Source of the DNA: Cloacibacillus sp.
Lineage (GTDB): Bacteria; Synergistota; Synergistia; Synergistales; Synergistaceae
DNA: 64,000 nt
NCBI RefSeq assembly: GCF_020860125.1
Contig: NZ_JAJBUX010000018.1
Span: 37,074 to 101,073, forward strand
Direction: 5' to 3'
Shown: positions 1-9,466 of the stretch, piece after piece
Numbering within the stretch: the first letter of the stretch is position 1
Layout of the letters: every line of letters begins with the position of its first letter
The notes under the pieces: generated by a model
Database searches by the model: none
What the model was told of the DNA's origin: nothing
Seen by the model: the letters and a program-made list of their open reading frames with translations, nothing else
Made by a program: the position numbers and the translations under genes

Positions 1-438
1 GCAGGGGTCTCCCGCGTAGAGCAGGCCGTGCTGCGCCGCCATGCGGCTGATCTCCGCCGTTACGACGCCGGGCTCGGTGGTGATGGTGAGGTTTTCCTCG
101 TCGAGTTCGAGGATGCGGTTCATCTTTTCAAAGCTCATGACGATGCCGCCCCAGGCGGGGAGCGCGCCGCCGGAGAGTCCGGTGCCGGCGCCGCGCGGCG
201 TTACGGGGATTTTATGTTCATAGGCGATTTTCATTATTTCAGAGACGTGCTCGGTGTTCTCGGGGAAGAGGAGCAGCTCCGCGATATATTTTTTGTCGTA
301 GGCGTTCTGCGGTACTTCGTCGTGCGAGTAGGCCTCAAGCTTTTCTTTGTCCGCGCTGACGTTGTGCGCGCCGATTTTTTCTTTAAGGGCCGCTATGATT
401 TCCGCCGTAATTTTATTGTAAGAAAAGATATCGTTCAT
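1..438 (-). CDS. FAD-binding oxidase, GlcD/D-lactate dehydrogenase type (partial)
   Basis: This is the first 146 codons of a minus-strand gene that runs off the left edge. The translation starts MNDIFSYNKITAEI and contains RGAGTGLSGGALPAWGG, the PP-loop motif of the vanillyl-alcohol-oxidase (FAD_binding_4) fold, followed by NRILELDEENLTITTEPGV, as in GlcD, lactate dehydrogenase and related 2-hydroxyacid oxidoreductases. The ATG at 438-436 has an ideal GGAGGT six bases upstream (rc of 445-450). These enzymes oxidise 2-hydroxyacids such as glycolate or lactate with FAD. The substrate cannot be told from this fragment because the C-terminal cap domain is outside the window. Confidence 0.85.
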   Translation of the reverse strand, partial: MNDIFSYNKITAEIIAALKEKIGAHNVSADKEKLEAYSHDEVPQNAYDKKYIAELLLFPENTEHVSEIMKIAYEHKIPVTPRGAGTGLSGGALPAWGGIVMSFEKMNRILELDEENLTITTEPGVVTAEISRMAAQHGLLYAGDPC

Positions 439-563
439 TGACATACCTCCGAACCTAATATCAGGATATAATAACATAAAGGCGGCGCCGATTAAATCGC
501 TTTGCACAGTCGGTCTTCGACGTGTATGGTTGGCGGCACCTCAAGATGCTGGAGGCGATGAAC

Positions 564-2513
564 ATGCAAAATGAGATAATCTACGGCCCGACGCTTGCAG
601 GCGAGGGGGATGTCTATCTCTTCCGCGAGGGGACTCACAGAAGGATATATGATTTTCTCGGCGCGCATCCGTTCGAGCATGAGGGGCGGAAGGGCGTCCT
701 TTTTTCCCTTTGGGCCCCCGGTGCTAAAAATGTTTATGTAATGGGTGATTTTAATTCATGGGAGCGCGAGGGCTGCCCGCTTGCTCCGCGCTGGGATTCC
801 TCCGGTATCTGGGAGGGTTTTGTCCCTGATGCGGAGGCGGGCTGCCGCTATAAATATGTGATAAGGACCGCCGACGGGGAGCTGGTCGATAAGAGCGACC
901 CGCTGGCCTTCGCCACGGAGACGCCGCCGGCCTCCGCCTCCGTCGTCTGCGCCCCCGCGCACGAGTGGCGGGACGCGGAGTGGATGGCGGCGCGCGCCGA
1001 GAAGAACGCCACCGACGCGCCGCAGTCGATATATGAGATTCACGTCGGTTCGTGGCGGCGCGGCGACGGCGACAGCATCCTTTCGTGGAGCGATCTGGCG
1101 GGCGAGCTGCCGCCCTATCTGGAGGCCAACGGCTTTACTCACGTCGAGTTCATGCCCGTCATGGAGCATCCCTTCTACGGCTCGTGGGGCTACCAGACGA
1201 CGGGGTATTTCGCGCCAATGGCGCGCTACGGCTCGCCGGAGGATTTTATGGCGCTTGTCGACGCGCTGCACGCGCGCGGGATCGGCGTCATCCTAGACTG
1301 GGTGCCCTCGCACTTCCCGACGGACTCTTTTGGCCTGTCGCGCTTTGACGGCACGGCGCTCTACGAGCACGAGGACCCGCGCCAGGGTTTTCATCCCGAC
1401 TGGAAGAGCGCGATCTTCAACTATGGACGCAACGAGGTGCGGAGTTTCCTGATTTCGTCGGCCTATTACTGGCTCGACCGCTACCACGCCGACGGTCTGC
1501 GTGTCGATGCCGTGGCCTCGATGCTCTATCTCGATTATTCGCGCCGCGACGGCGAATGGGTGGCTAATAAGTACGGCGGCAAGGAGAATATCGAGGCAAT
1601 CGCCTTTCTGCGCGAGATGAACTGCGCTCTTTACGCCGATTTTCCGGGGATATTGGTGACGGCGGAGGAGTCGACCTCGTGGCCGATGGTGACGAAGCCA
1701 GTCTGGCTCGGCGGCCTCGGCTTTGGATATAAGTGGAATATGGGCTGGATGAATGATTTTATCTCCTATATGTCGCAGGACCCGGTCTACCGCAAGTACC
1801 GCCACGACCAGCTCACCTTCGGCATGTGGTACGCCTACGCGGAAAATTTTGTGCTGCCCTTCTCTCACGACGAGGTGGTCCACGGCAAGTGTTCGCTGCT
1901 GGAGAAGATGCCTGGCGACGGCTGGCAGAAGGCGGCGAACCTGCGGCTGATGTTCGGCTGGATGTTCTGCCACCCCGGCAAGAAGCTCGTCTTTATGGGC
2001 GGCGAGTTCGGGCAGAGCCGCGAGTGGAACCACGACCGCAGCCTTGACTGGCATGAGCTTGACGACGAACGGCACGCGGGTATCGCGCGCTGGTTTGCCG
2101 ACTTGAATAATTTTTACCGCGGCAGCCCGGAGCTGTGGGAGCTTGACACCTCTACCGACGGCTTTGAGTGGATAGACTGTAGCGACCGCGACGCCGGCGT
2201 AGTTTCCTTTATACGCCGCGATAGGAACGGCGGCGCCCTGGTCTTTGCCGCCAACTTCACGCCCGTGGTGCGCGGCGGCTACCGCGTCGGCTTCCCGGAG
2301 GGCGGCCGCTGGCGCGAGGCGCTGAACAGCGACTCTTCGCTCTACGGCGGCTCCGGAGTCGGCAATCTGGGTTTTGTTGAGACGGAGGAGACCTCCTTTC
2401 ACGGACAGTCTTTTTCCGCGGAGCTGACACTGCCGCCGCTCGGCTGTCTTATATTTACGCCGGAGAACGCGGCGGACGAGGGGACGGAGGACTCGCGTTC
2501 CTCCATGCGCTGA
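564..2513 (+). CDS. glgB: 1,4-alpha-glucan branching enzyme
   Basis: GH13 glycogen branching enzyme that makes alpha-1,6 branches by transferring cut alpha-1,4 glucan chains. The N-terminal CBM48 module (LWAPGAKNVYVMGDFNSW) is followed by the catalytic barrel with DWVPSHF, DGLRVDAVASM (nucleophile Asp315), TAEEST (acid/base Glu pair 368-369) and PFSHDEVVHGK. At 649 residues it lacks the extra N-terminal module of the roughly 730-residue E. coli enzyme, which is common. The frame is open from an ATG at 522, but the ATG at 564 is chosen because GGAGG (551-555) lies 8 bases before it. malQ follows 159 bp downstream, so the pair probably serves storage-glucan turnover. Confidence 0.93.
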   Translation: MQNEIIYGPTLAGEGDVYLFREGTHRRIYDFLGAHPFEHEGRKGVLFSLWAPGAKNVYVMGDFNSWEREGCPLAPRWDSSGIWEGFVPDAEAGCRYKYVIRTADGELVDKSDPLAFATETPPASASVVCAPAHEWRDAEWMAARAEKNATDAPQSIYEIHVGSWRRGDGDSILSWSDLAGELPPYLEANGFTHVEFMPVMEHPFYGSWGYQTTGYFAPMARYGSPEDFMALVDALHARGIGVILDWVPSHFPTDSFGLSRFDGTALYEHEDPRQGFHPDWKSAIFNYGRNEVRSFLISSAYYWLDRYHADGLRVDAVASMLYLDYSRRDGEWVANKYGGKENIEAIAFLREMNCALYADFPGILVTAEESTSWPMVTKPVWLGGLGFGYKWNMGWMNDFISYMSQDPVYRKYRHDQLTFGMWYAYAENFVLPFSHDEVVHGKCSLLEKMPGDGWQKAANLRLMFGWMFCHPGKKLVFMGGEFGQSREWNHDRSLDWHELDDERHAGIARWFADLNNFYRGSPELWELDTSTDGFEWIDCSDRDAGVVSFIRRDRNGGALVFAANFTPVVRGGYRVGFPEGGRWREALNSDSSLYGGSGVGNLGFVETEETSFHGQSFSAELTLPPLGCLIFTPENAADEGTEDSRSSMR

Positions 2514-2532
2514 GGATAATTTTTTCAGAATT

Positions 2533-2566
2533 GCGAAGGCCGGTTCCCGTGGGAGCCGGCCTTCGC
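2533..2566 (+). terminator. Strong hairpin between glgB and malQ
   Basis: GCGAAGGCCGG (2533-2543) pairs perfectly with CCGGCCTTCGC (2556-2566). No run of T follows on either strand, so it may be a weak or Rho-type terminator, or a hairpin that separates or stabilises glgB and malQ messages. Confidence 0.5.
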
Positions 2567-2672
2567 CGTGGCGCGGCGGGCGGCGTCACCTTTTGCTTCT
2601 GTCGCCGGTGTGTGATTTGCATGTATAATATAAAAATGTTGGTCTGATATCGTGTCATCGGAGGGGCTTTAT

Positions 2673-4229
2673 TTGTCTAGTTCACGCAAAAGCGGGGTTC
2701 TCTTGCATATATCGTCGCTGCCGGGCGATTGGGGCGTAGGTGATTTCGGCTCCGGCGCCGGAAGGTTCGCTGATTTTCTCCAGGGAGCCGGTTTCACAAT
2801 ATGGCAGGTGCTGCCGCTCACGCCGGTGCTTCCGGTCTTTGGCAATTCGCCGTACAGCAGTCCCTCAGCCTTCGCGGGGAATCTCCTCTTCATAAGCCCG
2901 GAGAGGCTCTGCGAAGATGGCCTTATCGCAATGAACGATATAGCGACACGGACTCTTCCCTCTGTGAGGGCGGCGGATTTTGCCGCGGCGGAGCTTTGCC
3001 GCCGCGAGCTGCTCTCGCTTGCCTGGGAGAATTTTAACGCTCAGCCGGAGTCCTTCGCGGATCTGCGCCGGGGCTTTGAATGTTTCCGCGCGGAGGAGAG
3101 CTGGTGGCTCCGTGATTACGCCCTCTTTTCGGTATTGAAGGAGAAAAACGGCGGCCGCTGCTGGACGGAATGGCCGCGTGAATTTTCCGCGCGCGTGACG
3201 GAGGCCCTGGCGGCCTTTGCCGCGGAGAACGGGGACGGCATCGCCTTTGTGGAATTCACCCAATTTATCTTTTACCGGCAGCTGGCCGCTCTCGCCTCTT
3301 ACTGCGCCGAACGCGGCGTAACGCTGATGGGCGACCTGCCGATATATGTCGCCTGGGACAGCGCGGACGTTTGGTCCGCTCCCGCCCTTTTCGACCTTGA
3401 GCAGGACGGGGCGCCGCGCTGCGTCGCCGGCGTGCCGCCCGATTATTTCAGCCCCACCGGGCAGCGCTGGGGCAATCCCCTCTACAACTGGGAGGCGATG
3501 CGCGCGGACGGCTTCGCCTGGTGGCGCGGCAGGCTGGCGCACAGCCTTAAATACTGCGGGCTGATGCGCGTCGACCACTTTCGGGGGCTGTGCGCCTACT
3601 GGGAGATACCCGCCTCCGAGCCGACGGCGCAGAACGGCTGCTGGCGTCCCGCGCTGGGCCGTGAGATGCTTGAGGCCTTTCGCGCGGCGCGCGGCTCATC
3701 AGGGGGAGAGCTGCCGCTTATCGCCGAGGACCTGGGAATCATCACGGACGACGTGCGCGCGCTGATGGAGGATTTTTCCCTTCCGGGAATGAAGGTACTG
3801 ATGTTCGCCTTCGGCGGCGACGTCGCGGACAACCCTTACGCGCCGCATAATATAAGGCCGCGCAGCGTTGTCTATACCGGGACGCATGACAACGATACCG
3901 CCGTTGGCTGGTGGCGTGAAAGTTCCACGGTGCGTGAACGGATAAATTTCGCCGCCTATGCGGGGCAGGAGGTCACGCGGGAGAATGTGAACCGCGTAAT
4001 GGCGCATATGGCGCTCGCCTCCGTCGCGGAGATCGCGGTGTTGCCGGCGCAGGATGTTCTCGGCCTCGGCGGATCGTGCCGTATGAACAGACCGGCGGAG
4101 GCGGCGGGCAACTGGGGCTGGCGGCTGCTTCCCGCGGAGCTTGATTCGCTTTTGCCAGGTTCGCATGGTTTTCCTGAAAGGCTCAGGTCTTTGAATATAT
4201 TATATGGACGTTTTAAAGAGGTAAATTAA
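2673..4229 (+). CDS. malQ: 4-alpha-glucanotransferase (amylomaltase)
   Basis: GH77 disproportionating enzyme that moves alpha-1,4-glucan segments between chains and releases glucose. Family motifs are all present: SGVLLHISSLPG at the N-terminus, MGDLPIYVAWDSADVW, MRVDHFRGL (nucleophile Asp), AEDLGIITDDV (acid/base Glu) and YTGTHDNDT. The frame is open from a GTG at 2652, but a TTG at 2673 sits 6 bases after GGAGGGG (2660-2666) and gives the usual short MalQ N-terminus (518 residues). The stop codon touches the ATG of the next gene at 4230, suggesting translational coupling with the envelope genes downstream. Confidence 0.92.
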   Translation: MSSSRKSGVLLHISSLPGDWGVGDFGSGAGRFADFLQGAGFTIWQVLPLTPVLPVFGNSPYSSPSAFAGNLLFISPERLCEDGLIAMNDIATRTLPSVRAADFAAAELCRRELLSLAWENFNAQPESFADLRRGFECFRAEESWWLRDYALFSVLKEKNGGRCWTEWPREFSARVTEALAAFAAENGDGIAFVEFTQFIFYRQLAALASYCAERGVTLMGDLPIYVAWDSADVWSAPALFDLEQDGAPRCVAGVPPDYFSPTGQRWGNPLYNWEAMRADGFAWWRGRLAHSLKYCGLMRVDHFRGLCAYWEIPASEPTAQNGCWRPALGREMLEAFRAARGSSGGELPLIAEDLGIITDDVRALMEDFSLPGMKVLMFAFGGDVADNPYAPHNIRPRSVVYTGTHDNDTAVGWWRESSTVRERINFAAYAGQEVTRENVNRVMAHMALASVAEIAVLPAQDVLGLGGSCRMNRPAEAAGNWGWRLLPAELDSLLPGSHGFPERLRSLNILYGRFKEVN

Positions 4230-6134
4230 ATGAATCTTCTCTTGAGTTCCCGGGCAGTCTACCGGGTGGCGGGGCGTGACTACCGCGAGCTGATCTTCTT
4301 CTCCTTTATGGCCGTCGCTCTCTTTTTCAAGTTCTATTTTCTTGAGTACGAAGTCTCGCGGCTCGTTGTGCGTGTGCCGCTCTCCGTCGCCGCTTCGGCG
4401 GCGATCGTAGCGATGTTCGTCCTCTTCGTTTCGCTCTTCTGGCGCCGGGGGCGGTTTGCGCTCGCGCTGCTGCTGGACTTTCTGCTGACGGCGCTGGTGA
4501 TAACGGATATTCTCCATATGCGCTATTATTCCGATCTCTTCACCTTCCATAATCTGGGGCTCTCGACCCAGGTCGGCGAGGTCTCGGAGTCTGTCTTTGC
4601 CCTCTTTTCAGTGAGGGATCTGCTCTATTTTATCGACATCCCGCTGTTGTTCGGCTATTTCAGGATATTCCGCCGCATCTCGGTGCATCCCTTTTTTCAT
4701 AAGATCACCCTCCGGCGCTGTTTCTGGACGCTGCTGCTCTTTGCCGCTGCAGCCGCTGTGCTCTCCTTTCATATAAGGACCTATAATAAAAAGGTTCCCG
4801 GCGTGCTGCGTTCGATGTGGGACCGTCCCTCGGTCTGCAATAATGTCGGCGCGCTGACCTATCACGCGGTTGACAGCTGGAATACGCTGACCGACCGGGC
4901 TGCGCGCCCTAAATTGTCGGCCTCCGAGCTGGAGGAGGTCAGGGACTGGTTTGGCGAAAATCTCGCGAGACAGCGCCGTCCGCAGGGGGTATTCGGCGCC
5001 GCTAAGGGCAAGAATCTCATCGTCATACAGGTGGAATCGCTCCAGAGCTTCGTCATCGGCCTAAAGGTCGGCGGGCGCGAGGTGACGCCGAACCTCAACG
5101 CCTTTGCGAAGGAGGCTTCGCTGGCCTCCAACGTCTACAATCAGACCGGTTCAGGCAACAGCTCTGACGCGGAGTTTCTCGCGAACGCCGCGCTCTATCC
5201 GGCGGCCTCCGGCGTCGCCTATACCCGTTTTGCCGGCAATCATTACGAGGCGTTTCCCAAGACGCTGCGGGACAACGGCTACCGCGTATTCGCGATGCAC
5301 GGCGACCGCCCGGGCTTCTGGAACCGGGGGCACATGTATCCCGCGCTCGGTTTTGAGAAATTTATCAGCAAGAAGGATTATGTAAACGACGAGTCTATCG
5401 GTATGGGGCTCAGTGATAAGAGCTTCTTCCGCCAGTCGCTGGAGATGCTCACTCAGGAGCGGCAGCCCTTCTATTCCTTTATGGTGACGCTCACAAGCCA
5501 TTACCCCTATAATTTCCCCAGGCTGATGGAACAGGCCGATTTCGATGCCGGAGAGTACAAAGGTACGGTGGTAGGCAGCTACCTCGCGGCCATCCACTAT
5601 CTTGACCGGGAGTTCGGCGTCTTTATCAAGGGACTTAAAAGATCCGGCCTCTATGACAGGAGCGTCATCGCGCTCTACGGCGACCACAACGCCATCCCCC
5701 GCTGGGATTCCACGACGCTCTCGAAGCTGCTGGGGACAGACTTCACAAAGGACCATAACTGGCGCTATGTGCAGCGCGTGCCTCTGATGATAAATGTTCC
5801 CGGCGTAAAGAGGCTCGTCTGGAACCGGAAGATGGCCTTGGGGCTTGTCAATCTTCCGCGCTCGCTGGCGCTGCTGCTGGGGATTGATTTCAACAGCGGT
5901 CTGGGAACCGACATCTTCGACGATTCGGAGGCCCCGGTGATCTTCCGCAACGGTTCTTATGTGGTTGGAGAGATATTCGTCGAGCCCGCGAAGAAGAGCG
6001 CCGTCAACGTGAAGAGTGGAGAGTCCCGGGACTACGCGGCATATGCCGGGATGACGGAAAAGGTCAGAAAGATACTCGACGTCAGTGATAAGATATTGGA
6101 ATATGATCTGATGCCCGAACTCTATCGTAAATAG
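4230..6134 (+). CDS. LtaS/OpgB-like sulfatase-fold membrane protein, first paralogue
   Basis: A 634-residue integral membrane enzyme of the alkaline phosphatase superfamily. Several N-terminal hydrophobic segments (roughly residues 20-195) anchor an extracytoplasmic sulfatase-type domain. That domain has the metal-site segment NLIVIQVESLQSF, the nucleophile segment QTGSGNSSDAEF, where a Ser stands in place of the Thr of LtaS, and YGDHNAIP. Relatives transfer phosphoglycerol from phosphatidylglycerol to lipoteichoic acid or periplasmic glucans. Synergistota are diderm, so modification of a periplasmic or outer glycan is more likely than true LTA synthesis (inference). The ATG directly abuts the malQ stop and has GAGGT upstream. 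It is paralogous to the next gene. Confidence 0.85.
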   Translation: MNLLLSSRAVYRVAGRDYRELIFFSFMAVALFFKFYFLEYEVSRLVVRVPLSVAASAAIVAMFVLFVSLFWRRGRFALALLLDFLLTALVITDILHMRYYSDLFTFHNLGLSTQVGEVSESVFALFSVRDLLYFIDIPLLFGYFRIFRRISVHPFFHKITLRRCFWTLLLFAAAAAVLSFHIRTYNKKVPGVLRSMWDRPSVCNNVGALTYHAVDSWNTLTDRAARPKLSASELEEVRDWFGENLARQRRPQGVFGAAKGKNLIVIQVESLQSFVIGLKVGGREVTPNLNAFAKEASLASNVYNQTGSGNSSDAEFLANAALYPAASGVAYTRFAGNHYEAFPKTLRDNGYRVFAMHGDRPGFWNRGHMYPALGFEKFISKKDYVNDESIGMGLSDKSFFRQSLEMLTQERQPFYSFMVTLTSHYPYNFPRLMEQADFDAGEYKGTVVGSYLAAIHYLDREFGVFIKGLKRSGLYDRSVIALYGDHNAIPRWDSTTLSKLLGTDFTKDHNWRYVQRVPLMINVPGVKRLVWNRKMALGLVNLPRSLALLLGIDFNSGLGTDIFDDSEAPVIFRNGSYVVGEIFVEPAKKSAVNVKSGESRDYAAYAGMTEKVRKILDVSDKILEYDLMPELYRK

Positions 6135-6148
6135 GTGATCGTTGATTG

Positions 6149-8062
6149 ATGTTTCTTCCTCCTAAGGACCGGCCTGTTTTCATAAGCGGATATCTTTTCA
6201 CGGCGGTTGTCGCCGCGGCGGTCTGGCTTAAGTTCATCTCGGTGGACTATGCCGTCGCCGATGTGCTCAACTGGCCCACCTTCGGCGTTCTGACGATGCA
6301 CGCGCTGCGCCATACGGCGCGCGCGCTCGCCGTTTCGCTGCCCTCGCTGGGAGCCATCCTCTGCCTGTTGCTGCCGCTGATGTTCTTCCCGCCTAAGCGG
6401 CGCGCGGCGGCGCTCATCGTCATGGATATGCTGCTCTCGGCACTGGTGCTGACGGATCGGCTCTTTATCCGTTACTACGCGGACATCTTCATCTTTCATG
6501 ATCTTATGCTGGTGCCTCAGACTGGGCTTATCGCAAAATCGATCTGGGCGCTGCTCAAGCCATGGGATTTTCTGATCTTTGCCGACCTCCCGCTTCTCGT
6601 CTGGCTGCTGCGCAGCGGCTGGCTCCGCGTGGAGTTCCATCGGGAACGGCGCCGGGAGGCGCTGACACTGCTCGCTCTCTTCCTGGTCTCGGTCGCGATG
6701 CAGGGGGCTTCTGTCTGGCATCTGAAAAGGTTCCGTCCCAACATTATCAACGCGATGTACGACCGCCTCTCCGTCTGCGCCTGGGTCAGCACCTCCACCT
6801 TTCACTGGTGGGACTTCTTTTCGATGACGCGCAAGGCGCTGGAGCCGCACGACGTTTCACCGGAGACGGCGGACGAGATCGGCAGCTGGTTTAAGGCGCA
6901 CCGTCCAAGGCCGCACCCCGGTATGCGCGCGAAGAACCTCATCCTTGTGCAGTGCGAGGCGCTGCAATACTTTGTCGTAGACCTTGAGATTGGCGGCCTC
7001 CCCGTGACGCCGAATCTTAACCGCTTCAAAGAGGAGTGTCTCTATTTCCCCAACACCTGGAGCCAGGTGGCGGCGGGCAACAGCTCGGACGCGGAGTTTA
7101 TGGCCAATACGGGACTTTTTCCCGCCGCCTTCGGCGCCGCCTATACGCTCTACGCGGATAACGACTATAATTCGCTGGCGCGCGCGATGCGCGGCAAAAG
7201 AGGAGCGAGGGCCGTCGTCGTGCAGGGTACGCGCAGCGCCTTCTGGAACTGCCACCGTATGCACCCGAAGCTCTGGTTTCACCGGCAGTACAGCCAAAAT
7301 ACCTTTCCCAACGACGAGGTGATCGGCCTCGGACTCAGCGATGAGGTGATATTTTCGCGCGCGCTTCAGGTCTTTAAGGAGATGAAAACCCCCTTCTACG
7401 GCTTTATCGTCACCCTCTCGAGCCACCACCCCTTTGATTTCGCGGAGCTGCCACGCGGGACGCTGCCGCTGCCTCCCGAGCTGCGGGGAACGCTCATCGG
7501 CAACTATCTCCTTTCGATAAATTACTTTGACCGGCAGTTTGGTATCTTCATCGACGAGCTGCGAAGGTCGGGGCTGCTCGACAAGAGCCTGGTCGTCGTC
7601 TACGGCGACCATCCCGCGATCCCGATCGCCTACCGGGAAGATATGGAAAAGCTGCTCGGCAAGAAGATAGAGGAGGCGGTAGACTGGAAGGCGACGCGCC
7701 GTATCCCGCTCTTCTTCCGCTCGCCGGAGACGGCGAAAAAACCGCGCGTCGACGAGAGAAATGTCGGGCAGATGGACATCCTGCCGACGGTCTCGGGGCT
7801 GATGAAGCTTGACATCGGCACCGTTTTCGGAAAGGATCTTTTAAGCAAAGAAAGCGGCGATCCGGTGATCTTCCGCAACGGCAGCTATATCGTGGGCGAC
7901 GTCTATGTCGAACCGGCCGCAGGGCGCGCCATTAAGCTGGATACCGGTGAACATCTCGATTGTTCCGCCTATGACGGACTGACCGACGAGGTTGAACGGC
8001 GCCTCAGGTACAGCGACCTGATACTGGAAAAGAATCTGATCGAAAAAATTATCGGCAGATAG
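6149..8062 (+). CDS. LtaS/OpgB-like sulfatase-fold membrane protein, second paralogue
   Basis: A 637-residue paralogue of the preceding protein with the same plan: N-terminal membrane helices, then NLILVQCEALQYF, VAAGNSSDAEF around the Ser nucleophile, GLGLSDEVIF, and VYGDHPAIP near the C-terminal metal site. Both proteins also end alike, with PVIFRNGSYVVG/PVIFRNGSYIVG followed by a conserved tail. The start is the ATG at 6149 with AGGTGA upstream; a TTG three bases earlier is less likely. The 14 bp gap from the preceding gene implies one transcript. The tandem arrangement suggests duplication and division of labour, for example one primase-like and one polymerase-like transferase, but this is inference. 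Confidence 0.84.
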   Translation: MFLPPKDRPVFISGYLFTAVVAAAVWLKFISVDYAVADVLNWPTFGVLTMHALRHTARALAVSLPSLGAILCLLLPLMFFPPKRRAAALIVMDMLLSALVLTDRLFIRYYADIFIFHDLMLVPQTGLIAKSIWALLKPWDFLIFADLPLLVWLLRSGWLRVEFHRERRREALTLLALFLVSVAMQGASVWHLKRFRPNIINAMYDRLSVCAWVSTSTFHWWDFFSMTRKALEPHDVSPETADEIGSWFKAHRPRPHPGMRAKNLILVQCEALQYFVVDLEIGGLPVTPNLNRFKEECLYFPNTWSQVAAGNSSDAEFMANTGLFPAAFGAAYTLYADNDYNSLARAMRGKRGARAVVVQGTRSAFWNCHRMHPKLWFHRQYSQNTFPNDEVIGLGLSDEVIFSRALQVFKEMKTPFYGFIVTLSSHHPFDFAELPRGTLPLPPELRGTLIGNYLLSINYFDRQFGIFIDELRRSGLLDKSLVVVYGDHPAIPIAYREDMEKLLGKKIEEAVDWKATRRIPLFFRSPETAKKPRVDERNVGQMDILPTVSGLMKLDIGTVFGKDLLSKESGDPVIFRNGSYIVGDVYVEPAAGRAIKLDTGEHLDCSAYDGLTDEVERRLRYSDLILEKNLIEKIIGR

Positions 8063-8080
8063 CGGCGGGAAGTTGTCATT

Positions 8081-8096
8081 CACCCTCTCTGAGGGT
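8081..8096 (+). other. Short hairpin before the GT2 gene
   Basis: ACCCTC-TCT(G)-GAGGGT forms a small stem in the 77 bp gap between the sulfatase-fold gene and the glycosyltransferase. No T-run follows. It could modulate transcription or be incidental. Confidence 0.3.
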
Positions 8097-8139
8097 ATGA
8101 TAACGTTATGTGTGAAAATGAGACAGAGGTGGCTTTATC

Positions 8140-9453
8140 GTGGATAAGACGGAACTTTTCTATTGGCTGATATGGTGGGGCTGGTGGCTGATCCAGTTCA
8201 TCCTCTATACATTGCTCGGCGCGCTGATGTGTGACGGTGTTTATCAGATAATCGTCAGCCTGCGCGGCTTCTGGAACCAGAAAAAGATGCCCCAGGCCAA
8301 GCGCTACCGCCGTTTCGCGGTGCTGGTGCCCGCGCATAACGAGGCGATGGTCATCGTGCCGCTCCTTGAGAGCCTCGCGGGACAGAATTATCCTAAGAAC
8401 TGTTATAAGGTCTACGCCTCCTGCGACAACTGCACCGACAATACGGCGGAGCTGGTGCGCGAGAACGGTGCCGTGGCGCTGGAACGCTTCGACGACGAGC
8501 ACAACGGCAAGACCTGGAACGTCCGCTGGGCGCTGACGAAGATCCCCTTCGAGGAATATGACGCGCTCGCGATGTTCGACGCCGACAACCTCGCCGACCG
8601 GAACTTCCTGATGTCGATGAACAATTACATGGAGCTCCACCCGGAGGCCGAGGCCATCCAGGGGGTACTAGATGTCAAGAATCCGGACGACAACTGGCTG
8701 ACGCGCTCCTACGCGCTCGCCTATTGGTTTACGAACCGCTTCTGGCAGCTCGCGCGCGGCCTTTGGGGGCTCTCCTGCACGCTCGGCGGCACGGGGCTCG
8801 TCATCCGCACCGCGACGCTTGAACGGATCGGCTGGAACCTCCAGAGCCTCACGGAAGATCTTGAAATGTCGACGCGCCTCATTCTATCCGGCAGCCGCGT
8901 CCACTGGAACGACGCCGCGGTGATCTACGACGAAAAGCCGCAGGACATCGCCATCTCCAAGCGCCAGCGCACGCGCTGGATGCAGGGTCATTACTGGGTG
9001 TTCTGGAATTATGGATGGGACTCGCTCAAGGCCTTCTTCGTGACGCGTAAGCTGCAGTATCTCGACCTCTTTCTCTATCTGCTCGCGCCCGCGAAGTCCT
9101 GCCTGGGGATCATCATTATGATCGCGGGCATGGCCTTTACCCTGGTGAACAATATGGTGCTCTATCCATCATCGGACATCCCGCAGTCGATGCTTGAGTG
9201 GACGCTCTTCTTCGGCCTGCCGGTCTTTTCGATCATCGCCTTCTGCCTGCTCTGCGCCATCGCGGGACCCTCGATGCACGAAAAGAAATTCACTCTGCGC
9301 TACGTGAAGGACACCTTCGCCTATTTCTGGTTCGGCCTTACCTGGATACCGATCCTCTTTAAGGCGGCCTTTCTCGCCAAGGACCAGGGCAAGTGGGTGA
9401 AGACGGAACACACGCGCGGCATCTCGCTGGACGATGTAAAGACAAAAAGCTAA
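8140..9453 (+). CDS. Membrane glycosyltransferase family 2
   Basis: A 437-residue processive-type GT2 enzyme. One N-terminal membrane segment (about residues 8-32) precedes the GT-A domain with LVPAHNEAMVI, a DNCTDNT nucleotide-binding segment, MFDADN (DxD), LTEDLEM and RQRTRW (the QxxRW motif). Two to four C-terminal membrane helices follow. Such proteins polymerise or lipid-link sugars at the inner membrane. The start is GTG at 8140 with AGGTGG 9 bases upstream; no competing ATG keeps the N-terminal helix. Its place after two phosphoglycerol-transferase-like genes suggests it builds the glycan they decorate, but no substrate can be assigned. Confidence 0.85.
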   Translation: MDKTELFYWLIWWGWWLIQFILYTLLGALMCDGVYQIIVSLRGFWNQKKMPQAKRYRRFAVLVPAHNEAMVIVPLLESLAGQNYPKNCYKVYASCDNCTDNTAELVRENGAVALERFDDEHNGKTWNVRWALTKIPFEEYDALAMFDADNLADRNFLMSMNNYMELHPEAEAIQGVLDVKNPDDNWLTRSYALAYWFTNRFWQLARGLWGLSCTLGGTGLVIRTATLERIGWNLQSLTEDLEMSTRLILSGSRVHWNDAAVIYDEKPQDIAISKRQRTRWMQGHYWVFWNYGWDSLKAFFVTRKLQYLDLFLYLLAPAKSCLGIIIMIAGMAFTLVNNMVLYPSSDIPQSMLEWTLFFGLPVFSIIAFCLLCAIAGPSMHEKKFTLRYVKDTFAYFWFGLTWIPILFKAAFLAKDQGKWVKTEHTRGISLDDVKTKS

Positions 9454-9466
9454 GGGGGAGAATATC

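Noticed and set aside
37..441. Plus-strand open frames at the left edge
   Set aside because: They oppose the FAD oxidase frame, which has the RGAGTGLSGG motif and a good ribosome site.
1293..2402. Long minus-strand open frame (369 codons) opposite glgB
   Set aside because: It is a shadow of a GC-rich gene: the plus frame has clear GH13 motifs, and the antisense translation is Arg/Ala/His-rich with no known domain.
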